A stretch of 38,655 nucleotides of DNA from Methanolobus sp. (GTDB lineage: Archaea; Halobacteriota; Methanosarcinia; Methanosarcinales; Methanosarcinaceae): positions 1 through 38,655 of the forward strand of contig NZ_JAUXNK010000048.1 in assembly GCF_030682845.1 (NCBI RefSeq), in the 5' to 3' direction. The position numbers and the translations under genes are program-made. Below the pieces are notes generated by a model. That model saw only the letters and a list, made by a program, of their open reading frames with translations, had not been told where the DNA came from and did not search any database. Below are positions 17,342 to 26,107 of this stretch, one piece after another (positions within the stretch are counted from its first letter, which is position 1; the number at the start of each line of letters is the position of its first letter).

Positions 17342-17821
17342 ATGAAAGGAAGAGTCTGGAAATTCGGAGATGATGTCGATACGGATGCTGTCATTCCTGG
17401 CAGGTATCTTATCCTCAATACCCCAAAAGAGCTTGCAGCCCATGCATTTGAAGGCGTGAGGCCGGAATTCGCGAAGCAGGTAAAAGAAGGCGATATTATT
17501 GTTGCAGGGAATAATTTTGGCTGCGGCTCCTCAAGGGAACATGCGCCTATAGCTATGAAAGGTACTAAGATCTCTTGCGTGATAGCCAAGTCCTTTGCAC
17601 GCATCTTCTTCAGGAACTCCATCAATATCGGTGTCGCACTTCTTGAATGTCCTGACACTGACAGGATATCCGACGGTGACGAGCTGGATGTGGACTTCGC
17701 AACAGGTGTTATCACAAATGTCAGCAGGGATGAGAAATACCAGGCGACCCCGCTTCCTGACTTCGTGAGGGGCATCATGGATGCCGGCGGCCTGATAGAA
17801 TATACAAGAAAAATCATCTGA
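17342..17821 (+). CDS. leuD: 3-isopropylmalate or homoaconitate dehydratase, small subunit
   Basis: This encodes 159 residues, the usual length for archaeal small subunits. The pattern WKFGDDVDTDAVIPGRYLIL and the GNNFGCGSSREHAPIA loop are typical. With its large subunit it isomerises isopropylmalate in leucine synthesis. In methanogens a homologous pair (HacB) acts on homoaconitate in the chain extension for coenzyme B. The loop after IPGRYL sets specificity, and reads ILNTP here, so the substrate stays open. GGTG precedes the ATG at spacing 5. No large subunit lies in the window. Confidence 0.88.
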   Translation: MKGRVWKFGDDVDTDAVIPGRYLILNTPKELAAHAFEGVRPEFAKQVKEGDIIVAGNNFGCGSSREHAPIAMKGTKISCVIAKSFARIFFRNSINIGVALLECPDTDRISDGDELDVDFATGVITNVSRDEKYQATPLPDFVRGIMDAGGLIEYTRKII

Positions 17822-17850
17822 TTCCATCACAACGATCATAGGAGAATAAC

Positions 17851-18978
17851 ATGACACAGTATAAAATACCGGTAATCCCCGGTGACGGTATCGGGCCAGA
17901 GATCATTGCGGAAGGCTGCAAAGTTATCGAGGCGGCAGGAGAGAAGTTTGGCTTTGATGTAGAGTGGGTCAAGTACCCCCATGGAGCTGACCACTACCTG
18001 AAAACAGGTGAGCTTATCTCTGAGGATACGCTTGCAGAACTCAATAAGAATCCGGTGATCTACCTGGGTTCCATAGGCGACCCAAGGGTGGCACCCGGTA
18101 TCCTTGAGAAGGGCATATTGCTCGCTGCCAGGTTCTATTTCGATGAGTATGTGAACCTGCGCCCGATCAAGCTGCTTGAAGGAGTCTGGACGCCTATCAA
18201 GGACAAGACGCCCAAGGACATTGACTTTGTGGTTGTCAGGGAGAATACCGAGGACTTCTATATCGGCATAGGTGGAAAAGCCAGCCGGGGAACCAGCAAG
18301 AACCTGCTGGAAGTGTCCAGGAACCTGTACTCTGTCAAGTTTGGTCTTGACATTGAGACCGACAGTGAGGAAATAGCCTACCAGATAGGCATGATATCCA
18401 AGGAAGGCACCCAGAGGGTCATCGAGTATGCATTCGACCTGTCTGAAAAGAGGGGGAAGCATGTGTCCTCCGTTGACAAGGCAAACGTGCTCTCTGACAT
18501 CTATGGCTTCTGGAGGAAGGAATTTGAGGCGGTCTCAGCTAAGCACCCCGGAGTGGCCACTGATTTCAATTATGTGGATGCTATGACCATGTGGTTCGTG
18601 AAGAACCCTGAGTGGTTCGACGTGGTCGTAACGCCTAACATGTTCGGTGACATCATCACTGACCTTGGTGCAATGGTCCAGGGAGGACTCGGACTGGCTC
18701 CGGGAGGTAACATCAACCCCAACGGTACCAGCATGTTCGAACCTATCCATGGTTCAGCACCCAAGTACAAGGGCCAGAACAAGGTCAACCCTATAGCCAC
18801 TATCTGGGCAGGTGCCATGATGATGGAGCAGCTCGGTGAAAAGGAAGCTGCGGATGCCATTGTATCTGCCATTGAGACCAACATCCTTGATGCCAAGGTA
18901 AGAACCTATGATATGGGTGGCTCTTCCACCACCTCCGATGTCGGCAGCGATATCGCAAGAATTGTTCTTGGGAAGTAA
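17851..18978 (+). CDS. leuB: 3-isopropylmalate/homoisocitrate dehydrogenase family enzyme
   Basis: This encodes 375 residues. [13 protein letters not shown] at the start, [16 protein letters not shown] in the middle and [18 protein letters not shown] near residue 265 are the substrate, metal and NAD contacts of beta-decarboxylating dehydrogenases. LeuB oxidises 3-isopropylmalate. The methanogen homologue AksF acts on homoisocitrate on the way to coenzyme B, and the two cannot be told apart by eye. It follows leuD by 29 bases with AGGAG before the ATG, so the genes form an operon that ends at the terminator at 18988. Confidence 0.88.
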   Translation: MTQYKIPVIPGDGIGPEIIAEGCKVIEAAGEKFGFDVEWVKYPHGADHYLKTGELISEDTLAELNKNPVIYLGSIGDPRVAPGILEKGILLAARFYFDEYVNLRPIKLLEGVWTPIKDKTPKDIDFVVVRENTEDFYIGIGGKASRGTSKNLLEVSRNLYSVKFGLDIETDSEEIAYQIGMISKEGTQRVIEYAFDLSEKRGKHVSSVDKANVLSDIYGFWRKEFEAVSAKHPGVATDFNYVDAMTMWFVKNPEWFDVVVTPNMFGDIITDLGAMVQGGLGLAPGGNINPNGTSMFEPIHGSAPKYKGQNKVNPIATIWAGAMMMEQLGEKEAADAIVSAIETNILDAKVRTYDMGGSSTTSDVGSDIARIVLGK

Positions 18979-18987
18979 CTTTCCAGT

Positions 18988-19030
18988 TTGCATCCGGAAG
19001 GATGCAATCCCTTTTCCTTTTTATTCTTTC
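18988..19030 (+). terminator. Terminator after leuB
   Basis: TTGCATCCGGAAGGATGCAA forms an 8-base perfect stem with a GGAA loop, 10 bases after the leuB stop, followed by a T-rich tract. Confidence 0.7.
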
Positions 19031-19122
19031 CTATGTTTTACTGTAGGGTCCCCTTGATTTGGATTATTTTCAATCCTGACATCATCATCATCATAACCAT
19101 TATATACTAATGTATAGAAATT

Positions 19123-19131
19123 TTTATATAC
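19123..19131 (+). promoter_or_regulatory. TATA element before the small coiled-coil gene
   Basis: TTTATATAC lies about 125 bases before the ATG at 19254. A leader of roughly 100 bases is implied. A second TATA-like stretch is near 19100. Confidence 0.4.
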
Positions 19132-19253
19132 AAGTAACCACCCTCTAAGTTATAACTGACATTAATATATCAGCGGGTGAGCAGGATCTGAACTCTGCTT
19201 CAATCCTATGCATTTACTCCATGCTGATAATTTGCTTATTGAGGTGTACATTA

Positions 19254-19565
19254 ATGGTAAGATCAATTGAAGACCTTGAAAAGGACCTGGACACGATGAA
19301 CGAAATGTTCCGCAAGTATGTGAAGATATCCCAGCATTACCAGAAACAGGTCGATAGTGCGGATATACCTGAAGAGCAGCGTAAGGCACTGCTGGAAAAG
19401 TTAACACAGGAAAATGAGAAAGTCCAGAAGGCAAAATTCCAGATAGATACCTTTGAGAGGACGCTCCAGACACTGAAAGATTCCAGGGAAAAGTTGAAAG
19501 AAGTGATCCACAAGACTGAAAAGCCGGGTTGCGAGAAGCCGGAATATCTTGTGGCCTATAATTGA
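19254..19565 (+). CDS. Small coiled-coil protein of unknown function
   Basis: The ATG at 19254 has GAGGTG eight bases upstream; an upstream in-frame start at 19221 lacks such a site. This gives 103 residues, nearly all charged and helical with heptad-like spacing (EDLEKDLDTMNEMFRKYVKI, later KVQKAKFQIDTFERTLQTL). No membrane segment or known domain is seen. The protein is probably cytoplasmic and oligomeric. It converges with UMP kinase across 23 bases. Confidence 0.7.
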   Translation: MVRSIEDLEKDLDTMNEMFRKYVKISQHYQKQVDSADIPEEQRKALLEKLTQENEKVQKAKFQIDTFERTLQTLKDSREKLKEVIHKTEKPGCEKPEYLVAYN

Positions 19566-19588
19566 AATTACCTTCTTAACGATATTTT

Positions 19589-20293
19589 TCATCCTCTGAT
19601 GCGGGTCCCGAGGTGGACTCCCTTCAGAGGTTCGGTCACTATACTTTCCTGGATGATTGCCTGCAGCACATTCTGGGCGTCGGTACCATCCATTACTATG
19701 GTTTCTATGTTACAGCGCTCAATGATCTTTGCTGCAAGAGGATCGACAGGTGATTTGGAACCGGCTTTCATCTCGATGGTCATAACAATGCTGACGAGTT
19801 CTTTTGGTGACATTACCTCATATTTTTTAGCAGCTGGATATTGCTTAGGGTCCGCAGTGTATACGCCATCAACTGCAGTTGCGATAACGAACAGGTCCGC
19901 CCTCAGATATTCTGCCAGTATGGCTGCAACAGCATCAGTTGTCTGTCCGGGTATGACTCCTCCCATAACAACTATCTTCCCTGAGGATATGGCTTCCCTG
20001 GCTTGCACATAGTCATGTGGCGGCTGAGGGTATGCTGCATCTCCCAACGCAGATATTAGTAGTTTTGCATTCAGACGGGTTATGTCGATCCCGATGTAAT
20101 CACATTCTACTTCATTACATCCGACACTTCGCGCCACATTGATGTAGTCACGCGCAGCAGTGCCGCCGCCTGTTACAACGACCACGGTATTTTCCTTTGC
20201 AAGTTCTTTAAGCGCAACAGCATAAGCCCGAAAACTTTCCGGCTTCAGATCCTTTGCTAGAATGGATCCGCCTACAGATAATACGACCAGCAT
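19589..20293 (-). CDS. pyrH: UMP kinase, archaeal type
   Basis: This encodes 234 residues of the amino-acid kinase fold. The N-terminal VVLSVGGSILAKDL and VVVVTGGGTAARDYI loops bind phosphates, and the AVDGVYTADPKQYPAAKKYE segment is typical of UMP kinases. It makes UDP from UMP in pyrimidine synthesis. The gene lies 15 bases after the PGF-tailed exported protein gene and shares its leftward group with asd. Confidence 0.93.
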   Translation of the reverse strand: MLVVLSVGGSILAKDLKPESFRAYAVALKELAKENTVVVVTGGGTAARDYINVARSVGCNEVECDYIGIDITRLNAKLLISALGDAAYPQPPHDYVQAREAISSGKIVVMGGVIPGQTTDAVAAILAEYLRADLFVIATAVDGVYTADPKQYPAAKKYEVMSPKELVSIVMTIEMKAGSKSPVDPLAAKIIERCNIETIVMDGTDAQNVLQAIIQESIVTEPLKGVHLGTRIRG

Positions 20294-20308
20294 GATAATC
20301 TTTAGTCG

Positions 20309-21046
20309 TTAACGCTTTCTTCGGCTTAAAAGTATCGCCACCGCTCCAAGGCCAGCAAGAGCTGTGATAAATGAAAAACCAGGGATGAGGGATGTTATGG
20401 ACAAAGGTGAGAGATTCTTTGCCATACTCTCGCTATGGAGGATACCACCATTGTAAAGGCCATATACCTTAATATCCTCCCCTGGCTTAAGGTCGGTAGC
20501 TCCGTAATAGAACACCCGGATAGATTCTTGCGTACCTGTTTCTTCAATGATGGCCGTATAGCGCCCCACTGACAGTTCTATGCTTGTAAGATTGCCTGTG
20601 ACTGTGACATATTTGCCGTTATATGAGGCAGGGCTCTTGTTTATCTCACTGATGTTAACCTGCCCCGCGTCCTGTACCGGATAGCGCAGCACATAATTGG
20701 GGTACATCACATCATCTCCGATTGGGTTATGCTTGAACTCGCCGGTGAGCATAACCTGTTCTCCCTGCTCGAAACCGTTGAAAAGACCCATCCTTGTAAC
20801 ATCTGTCTTCAAAAAGAGATCTTCATCTGCGAGAGTTGCAGAGTATTTACTGATCTCTGAAAGGTTGCCTACGACACTGATCTTGCGGTAGGCTGTGGTA
20901 CTGTCGTATACCGAAGGCTTCTCAATTAGCTTTGAGATAGGTACTATCTCAAGTTCGAACATCGAGGCATTTGCAAAAGTGGCAGTACATGCGATAAGCA
21001 GCAACGAGATAGCTATCACTTTGACTGTACTGCCGTTTTTCAACAT
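20309..21046 (-). CDS. Exported OB-fold-like protein with PGF C-terminal sorting signal
   Basis: This encodes 245 residues. A signal peptide (residues 5-28, VKVIAISLLLIACTATFANA) also contains LIAC, which fits a lipobox. The mature part holds two similar beta-rich units (about 50-110 and 130-200), each with a V-x-G-N-L/GEF type pattern resembling OB folds. The end is PGFSFITALAGLGAVAILLS and RRKR: a PGF motif at 222-224, a membrane helix and basic residues. This resembles PGF-CTERM tails processed by archaeosortase. Its role at the cell surface is unknown. It sits between asd and pyrH with gaps of 6 and 15 bases, an odd place for a surface protein. Confidence 0.72.
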   Translation of the reverse strand: MLKNGSTVKVIAISLLLIACTATFANASMFELEIVPISKLIEKPSVYDSTTAYRKISVVGNLSEISKYSATLADEDLFLKTDVTRMGLFNGFEQGEQVMLTGEFKHNPIGDDVMYPNYVLRYPVQDAGQVNISEINKSPASYNGKYVTVTGNLTSIELSVGRYTAIIEETGTQESIRVFYYGATDLKPGEDIKVYGLYNGGILHSESMAKNLSPLSITSLIPGFSFITALAGLGAVAILLSRRKR

Positions 21047-21052
21047 ATCACC

Positions 21053-22084
21053 TTAGAGTTTTCCCATCTTATGAAGGAGCTCAGCGTTGAGCACACTTGC
21101 ACCTGCAGCTCCGCGGACGGTGTTGTGTCCCATTGCCATGTAGCGGATACCTTCTCTTATCCTACCGACTGTGATGCTCATGCCCTTGCCCATGTTCCTG
21201 TCAAGGCGGGGCTGGGGCCTGTCCTGCTCGTCCCTGACGATGAGGACTTGCTCAGGCTCTGTGGGGAGGTCCCCCAGGTTTGGATTGAAGTTCAGGAATG
21301 CCTGCCTGACCTGTTCAGGGGTTGGGTTGTCTGTCATCTTCGCCCAGATGGCTGCGGTGTGACCGTCCATAACAGGAACCCTGTTACAGGATGCACTGAT
21401 ATTGATATCCGCAGGGATCACTTCGGAACCGTCAAACTCTCCCAGAAGCTTGAGAGGTTCGGTTTCCATCTTCTCTTCTTCGCCGCCGATGTATGGGATT
21501 ATGTTATCCAGTATTGCCATGGAGGCAACCCCGTCATAACCGGCACCTGATACTGCCTGCATAGTGGCAACATGCACAGATTCAAGACCAAACTGCATAA
21601 GAGGCTTAAGGGTCGGGACCATTATGATGGTCGAACAGTTGGGGTTTGTCACGATGTAACCGTCCCATCCGCGTTTGTCCTGCTGTACATCTATTAACCC
21701 GAGATGGTCGGCATTAACCTCTGGAACCACCAGAGGGACGTCTTTTTCCATCCTGTACGCAGATGCATTGCTTGCTACCACAAAGCCTTCTTTTGCAAAC
21801 TCTGCTTCAACGGTCTTGGCAAAGCTTGATGGCAGTGCTGAGAATACGACATCCGCATCAACTTTTTTTGGGTCTACTGGCACGATCTCCATGTCTGTGA
21901 CGAGGTCAGGCATTTTGCTTTCAAGCCTCCAGTTGGCTGCTTTAGCATACTTCTTGCCTGCGCTCTTCTCTGATGCTGCAAGACATGTGATCTCAAACCA
22001 TGGGTGGTTCTCCAATGCCTGTACAAATCTCTGTCCTACCGCACCGGTAGCACCCAAGATACCTGCTCTGATCGTTTCTGGCAT
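21053..22084 (-). CDS. asd: Aspartate-semialdehyde dehydrogenase
   Basis: This encodes 343 residues. The NADP-binding [20 protein letters not shown] at the N-terminus and the catalytic cysteine C150 in [13 protein letters not shown] are typical of the archaeal/fungal type. The enzyme reduces aspartyl phosphate to aspartate semialdehyde, which feeds lysine, threonine and methionine. It lies downstream of ferredoxin on the same strand but is separated by a terminator, with TTTTAAAC repeats as likely TATA elements. CGAGGAAAGG before the ATG serves as ribosome site. Confidence 0.95.
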   Translation of the reverse strand: MPETIRAGILGATGAVGQRFVQALENHPWFEITCLAASEKSAGKKYAKAANWRLESKMPDLVTDMEIVPVDPKKVDADVVFSALPSSFAKTVEAEFAKEGFVVASNASAYRMEKDVPLVVPEVNADHLGLIDVQQDKRGWDGYIVTNPNCSTIIMVPTLKPLMQFGLESVHVATMQAVSGAGYDGVASMAILDNIIPYIGGEEEKMETEPLKLLGEFDGSEVIPADINISASCNRVPVMDGHTAAIWAKMTDNPTPEQVRQAFLNFNPNLGDLPTEPEQVLIVRDEQDRPQPRLDRNMGKGMSITVGRIREGIRYMAMGHNTVRGAAGASVLNAELLHKMGKL

Positions 22085-22138
22085 AACCTTTCCTCGGGGA
22101 ATGATAAAAAGTTTAAAAGTTTAAAAATAGGAAATCCC

Positions 22139-22161
22139 GGAATAAGCAGTGTGCTTATTCC
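22139..22161 (-). terminator. Terminator overlapping the ferredoxin stop codon
   Basis: GGAATAAGCA and TGCTTATTCC form a perfect 10-base stem with a 3-base loop. Read leftward, it is followed by a T-rich run. The stem includes the last codon and stop of the ferredoxin gene. Confidence 0.65.
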
Positions 22162-22331
22162 ATTTTGATTGCGTCTGTTGGGCACACGTCGACACATGCA
22201 CCGCAATCCAGACATTCGTCTGCAACTACGACTGCAATGTTGTCACCATTCATGCTTATCGCTTCTGAAGGACATTCATCAACGCATGTTCCGCAACCTA
22301 CACATTCATCAACAATTATTATTGCTACCAT
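22155..22331 (-). CDS. 2[4Fe-4S] ferredoxin
   Basis: This encodes 58 residues from the ATG at 22331, which has AAGGTGA about eight bases upstream; a GTG at 22343 lies inside that site. Two CxxCxxCxxxCP motifs (CVGCGTCVDECP and CLDCGACVDVCP) bind two 4Fe-4S clusters. Such clostridial-type ferredoxins carry electrons in methanogen metabolism, for example with CO dehydrogenase or hydrogenase/Rnf systems, but the partner is not shown here. The gene is single, with its own terminator at the stop codon. Confidence 0.95.
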   Translation of the reverse strand: MVAIIIVDECVGCGTCVDECPSEAISMNGDNIAVVVADECLDCGACVDVCPTDAIKME

Positions 22332-22435
22332 TTTACTTTTCACCTTGAGTTACTCGATTTGTATATTAGTCTATACTATATTAGTAGAAACCTACACTCT
22401 ATCATAACAGAAATCAAATAAAAAGTTATCGTTAT

Positions 22436-22510
22436 ATCCCGGCTGGAAGCATACATCCGCAGAGTCTCACAGGCTCCTGTTTTTCCCTCAGTCGCCTGTC
22501 AGGCCGGGAT
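22436..22510 (+). ncRNA. Candidate structured RNA or leader element
   Basis: ATCCCGGC (22436-22443) pairs perfectly with GCCGGGAT (22503-22510). Inside are two small hairpins: ACAGG-CT-CCTGT (22469-22480) and CCTG-T-CAGG (22495-22503, partly overlapping the outer arm). An AT-rich TATA-like AAATAAAAA near 22416 would start transcription about at the outer stem. It may be a free small RNA or the 5' leader of the pilin-like gene. No known family is recognised. Confidence 0.3.
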
Positions 22511-22608
22511 GGCTATGGAATGCTTTATCTTGCTTGAGATATACAGCTTCATTTCTCTCCATCTCATGGAAAAATATAATAAACAAATTAAGCAAAATTC
22601 ATATAGTT

Positions 22609-23298
22609 ATGGTCTTACTAACCACTATGGAAATATTGTTCCCTGCAAAATCAAAATCATCGTATTTGAAGCACAATAATTCAGCTCTTTCTCCGGTTAT
22701 CGGTGCCATACTGCTGATTCTCCTGACAGTCCTCCTTGCAGGGATCACAGTTTCTGCAGTTTATGGTAAGGACTATTCTTCTTCACTGAAACCTGCTCCC
22801 ATGGCTGTGATAGAGGTTGAGAGTGTGGTGGGCGGGGTACCCCGTATAGGCTATCCTTATGGTACTCCCTATACCGAGAATTTCATAGTGCTCGTACACA
22901 AAAGTGGGGAGCACCTATGCGTTAATTCCTCATATATATTCATCCTCGGGGAGGGTGGCAGTACCATCGGTTCATTTCCTCATTTCCAGATACCGCGTGG
23001 CGAAGTGATTATCAGGTATGAAGATCTTGGTTATGGGGGTAAGATCCCGCAATACAGGGCAAGGAACCCGGACCTGTCTGACGGTGTATGGTCTGCAGGG
23101 GAGAGGCTTGTCCTCAATGGTGATGACAGTATAAATGGGACTGCTTCTTCATCCGTGTTCGTAAGCATCAACGGTATGGCAAATACCTCGAATAATTACG
23201 GGCTCAGGGAAAAAAGCGTCGTAACTGTCAAGATATTCGACAGGGATAGCAACAAGATGATCGCCCAGATAAAGCACAAAGTAACTCCTGCAAAGTGA
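22609..23298 (+). CDS. Archaeal type IV pilin-like protein
   Basis: From the ATG at 22609 this encodes 229 residues; starts at 22534 and 22627 are alternatives. The basic leader (KSKSSYLKHNNSA) is followed by LSPVIGAILLILLTVLLAGI, the hydrophobic N-terminal helix of archaeal pilins (DUF1628/archaellin-like N-terminal domain), expected to be cut by a PibD-type peptidase before LSPVIGA. The outer part is beta-rich with several N-x-S/T sites. The protein probably lies at the surface as a pilus or membrane-anchored subunit. No other pilus genes are near. No clear ribosome site is seen, so the message may be leaderless or use the structured leader at 22436. Confidence 0.75.
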   Translation: MVLLTTMEILFPAKSKSSYLKHNNSALSPVIGAILLILLTVLLAGITVSAVYGKDYSSSLKPAPMAVIEVESVVGGVPRIGYPYGTPYTENFIVLVHKSGEHLCVNSSYIFILGEGGSTIGSFPHFQIPRGEVIIRYEDLGYGGKIPQYRARNPDLSDGVWSAGERLVLNGDDSINGTASSSVFVSINGMANTSNNYGLREKSVVTVKIFDRDSNKMIAQIKHKVTPAK

Positions 23299-23346
23299 CT
23301 GTACTATCAAAACCGTTTAAGTAATGTGAGGTCATAGGGGTGTGCA

Positions 23347-25527
23347 ATGAGTGAGAAACGCGGTTATATGAAATACTTCCCCAAGGGCACGTGCTATCCA
23401 AATCAGCAGGATGCGATGGACAAGATACATACATCATTGATGAATAAGGAGATTATCCTTTTCGAGGGAGCCTGCGGTACGGGCAAGACCCTCAGTGCAC
23501 TTGCGCCATCCCTTCATGTGGGCAGACAGCTCCAGAAGACCGTGATAATTGCAACCAATGTGCATCAGCAGATGGTGCAGTTCATTAATGAGGCCCGCGA
23601 GATAAAACAATCAAATGAGGTCAAGGTGGCTGTGGTCAAGGGCAAGACCAGCATGTGTCCGAATGGTGTGGACTACGATGAATGTGCCCTGAAAAGGGAC
23701 AACACCTTCGAATTGCTTGAAACAGAGCGCGAGATAGCCCTGAAAAAGCAAGAGATGAAATCTGCGAGCGAGAATTACAAGCGTTCAAAGGACCTCTCCC
23801 TGATAGCCCTGCGTGATGCTCTTGCAAAAGAGCTGGACGTTGCAGAGGAAAAGATGAAAGACCTGAGGGACAGGTCCTGCAACCACCTGTACGAAGTCCT
23901 GCGTTCAGACAGTGAATCCTTCAGGCAGTGGCTCTTTGCGGATGTGCGCACCCCGGAAGAGGTGAACGATTACGCTTTCCAGAAAGGGATGTGCGGGTAC
24001 GAGCTGCTCAAGCGCGAACTAAAGCATGCTGACTTTGTGATCTGTAACTATCATCATGTATTGAATGCAGATATCTTCTCCACGGTCCTGAACTGGCTGG
24101 AGAAAGAGCCGCAGGATGTTATCGTCATCTTTGACGAAGCCCATAATATCGAGTCCGCTGCAAGATCACACTCATCGATAACCATCACGGAACATACCAT
24201 CGATAAGGCCATTTCGGAAATCGAGGCCAACCTCGACCAGATGCCTGACGGGGGCGCTCACAATCTTTTCAAGATACTGCTCAATGTGATAAGGGACACG
24301 TACACCTCACGTTTCAAGTTCGGGGAGCGTGAACGTGTGGGAAGGAACTGGTATGACATACGCATAAGCGATCCCTATGAGCGCAACGACATGATAAGCG
24401 GTAAGTTCCTCAAGCTTGCAAAAGAGGCGGGGTTTGGAGATGAGCCCGATATACAGATCAATCTCTCGGAAGCAAGTGCTTTTGGTGCCATGCTTGATGA
24501 GAACTATAAGGACCAGTACAAGAAAGGTCTCAGCAAGGTCCTGAAGAGATCCCATATACGCTACACAGCGGATTTCCTTTCCTCATACCTTGTACTCGCG
24601 AACAATCTCAGCTATTATCCCATACTCAATGTAAAAAGGGATATGAATGATGAGATATACGGCCGTGTGGAGCTTTTTACATGCATTCCCAAAAATGTTA
24701 CCGAGCCACTCTTTGAGTCGGTGTTCTCGGCTATACTCATGTCTGCGACATTGCGTCCCTTTGACATGGTGAAGTCAACCTTTGGCATCCGCAGGGAAAC
24801 ATGTGAGATAGCCTACAGCACATCTTTTCCTCTGGAAAGGCGCCTGACAATTGCGGTATCTGTTCCGCCTCTTTTTGCAAAGAACAGGGATGATCCGCAC
24901 ACTTCCCTGGCAATTGAGGAAACCATTTTTGACGCGGTGGAGAACACTCCCGGCAACGTCATCATCTTCTTCCAGAGCTACTTTGAGGCCAAGCGTTACT
25001 ACGGCAAACTGAACGAGCAGCTCGATATGCCCGTTTTCCTTGATGAGGTGGGTGTCTCATCCCAGGAAGTAAGGGAGGAGTTCTTTAAAATCGGTGAGCA
25101 GAGTGGCAAGGCTGTGCTGGTGTCATATTTATGGGGTACGCTTAGTGAAGGCATAGACTATCGTGACGGCAGAGGCAGGACTGTCATAGTTGTAGGCGTG
25201 GGATATCCGGCCCTCAACGACAGGATGAATGCTGTTGAATCGGCATACGACCACATGTTCGGCTATGGTGCAGGATGGGACTATGCGGTGCAGATACCCA
25301 CCATCCGCAAGATCAGACAGGCCATGGGAAGGGTCGTGCGCTCTCCTGCTGACTATGGTGTAAGGATACTGCTTGACGGGCGTTTTCTGACCGATTCTCC
25401 AAAAAAATTCGGAAAATTCTCAGTGTTTGAGGTATTCCCGCCTGAGGAAAGGGAAGAATTCATAGACGTGGAACCTGAAAAAGTAAAATACTCTCTGCTT
25501 AACTTTTTCCAGGATAACAGGACGTAA
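23347..25527 (+). CDS. XPD/DinG-like superfamily 2 DNA helicase with Fe-S domain
   Basis: This encodes 726 residues. Walker A is GACGTGKT (41-48), the DEAH box is IFDEAHNIE (261-269) and the last motif is QAMGRVVRSPADYG. Four cysteines (C104, C112, C178, C216) lie in the place of the XPD 4Fe-4S domain, but a charged helical stretch of about 60 residues separates C112 and C178, wider than in classic XPD. These helicases unwind DNA 5' to 3' in repair. The length and motifs are complete. GTGTGC before the ATG is a weak ribosome site. The gene is 48 bases after the pilin-like gene. Confidence 0.92.
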   Translation: MSEKRGYMKYFPKGTCYPNQQDAMDKIHTSLMNKEIILFEGACGTGKTLSALAPSLHVGRQLQKTVIIATNVHQQMVQFINEAREIKQSNEVKVAVVKGKTSMCPNGVDYDECALKRDNTFELLETEREIALKKQEMKSASENYKRSKDLSLIALRDALAKELDVAEEKMKDLRDRSCNHLYEVLRSDSESFRQWLFADVRTPEEVNDYAFQKGMCGYELLKRELKHADFVICNYHHVLNADIFSTVLNWLEKEPQDVIVIFDEAHNIESAARSHSSITITEHTIDKAISEIEANLDQMPDGGAHNLFKILLNVIRDTYTSRFKFGERERVGRNWYDIRISDPYERNDMISGKFLKLAKEAGFGDEPDIQINLSEASAFGAMLDENYKDQYKKGLSKVLKRSHIRYTADFLSSYLVLANNLSYYPILNVKRDMNDEIYGRVELFTCIPKNVTEPLFESVFSAILMSATLRPFDMVKSTFGIRRETCEIAYSTSFPLERRLTIAVSVPPLFAKNRDDPHTSLAIEETIFDAVENTPGNVIIFFQSYFEAKRYYGKLNEQLDMPVFLDEVGVSSQEVREEFFKIGEQSGKAVLVSYLWGTLSEGIDYRDGRGRTVIVVGVGYPALNDRMNAVESAYDHMFGYGAGWDYAVQIPTIRKIRQAMGRVVRSPADYGVRILLDGRFLTDSPKKFGKFSVFEVFPPEEREEFIDVEPEKVKYSLLNFFQDNRT

Positions 25528-25618
25528 AGTTCGTATCATTTTCCAGATACACTTTTTAAGTAGGAGTATCTATAGTTGTTCAGGAAGAATCTCTTCTTTA
25601 TTTAAAAGGGGTTGTAAT

Positions 25619-26059
25619 ATGGCACTTGAAGATGTAATAAAAGGAGTATCCTGCGAACTGGAAAAACTTGTGAACACAAAGACCATCATTGGGGACCCGA
25701 TGACATTTGGCATGAACACAATCATACCTGTAAGCAAGATATCTTTCGGGTTCGGTACAGGTGGCGGAGAGGGAAAGACGAAAGGGGAGGACGAAGGTTT
25801 TGGAGGCGGTGGAGGAGCTGGTGCCAAGATCGAACCTGTGGCATTCATCCTGATATCTCCTGAAGGTGTAAAGCTGCTGCCTGTATCCGGGAAGACCGAC
25901 ATTGGCCAGATAATCGATTCTGTTCCTGACCTGATAGATAAGATGAAGTCTATGAAGGACAAGGTAAAAAAAGGTAAAGGCGGCGAAAACCAGGACGCGG
26001 GCCAGGCACCGGAAGAAGAATGCGAGATCATAATTGAACCTGTAATAGAAAGAAGATAA
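25619..26059 (+). CDS. GerW/YtfJ family protein
   Basis: This encodes 146 residues. The core (IGDPMTFGMNTIIPVSKISFGFGTGG), a Gly-rich loop (about 44-72) and AGAKIEPVAFILISPEGVKL are the hallmark of the sporulation-linked GerW/YtfJ family, which is also widespread in non-spore-forming bacteria and methanogens. Its biochemical role is not known. The next gene encodes DUF2953, the same partner as ytfI-ytfJ in Bacillus, which supports a joint envelope-related function. AAAGGGG precedes the ATG. Confidence 0.88.
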   Translation: MALEDVIKGVSCELEKLVNTKTIIGDPMTFGMNTIIPVSKISFGFGTGGGEGKTKGEDEGFGGGGGAGAKIEPVAFILISPEGVKLLPVSGKTDIGQIIDSVPDLIDKMKSMKDKVKKGKGGENQDAGQAPEEECEIIIEPVIERR

Positions 26060-26107
26060 GGCAAAGTCTGCCTTCTTTCCATTACCTATTACAGATGGGG
26101 GTGGAAT

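Noticed and set aside
22436-22510. Known tRNA or riboswitch at the folded spacer
   Set aside because: The outer stem and hairpins do not match tRNA arm lengths, and no known riboswitch core is recognisable; kept only as an unassigned candidate RNA.
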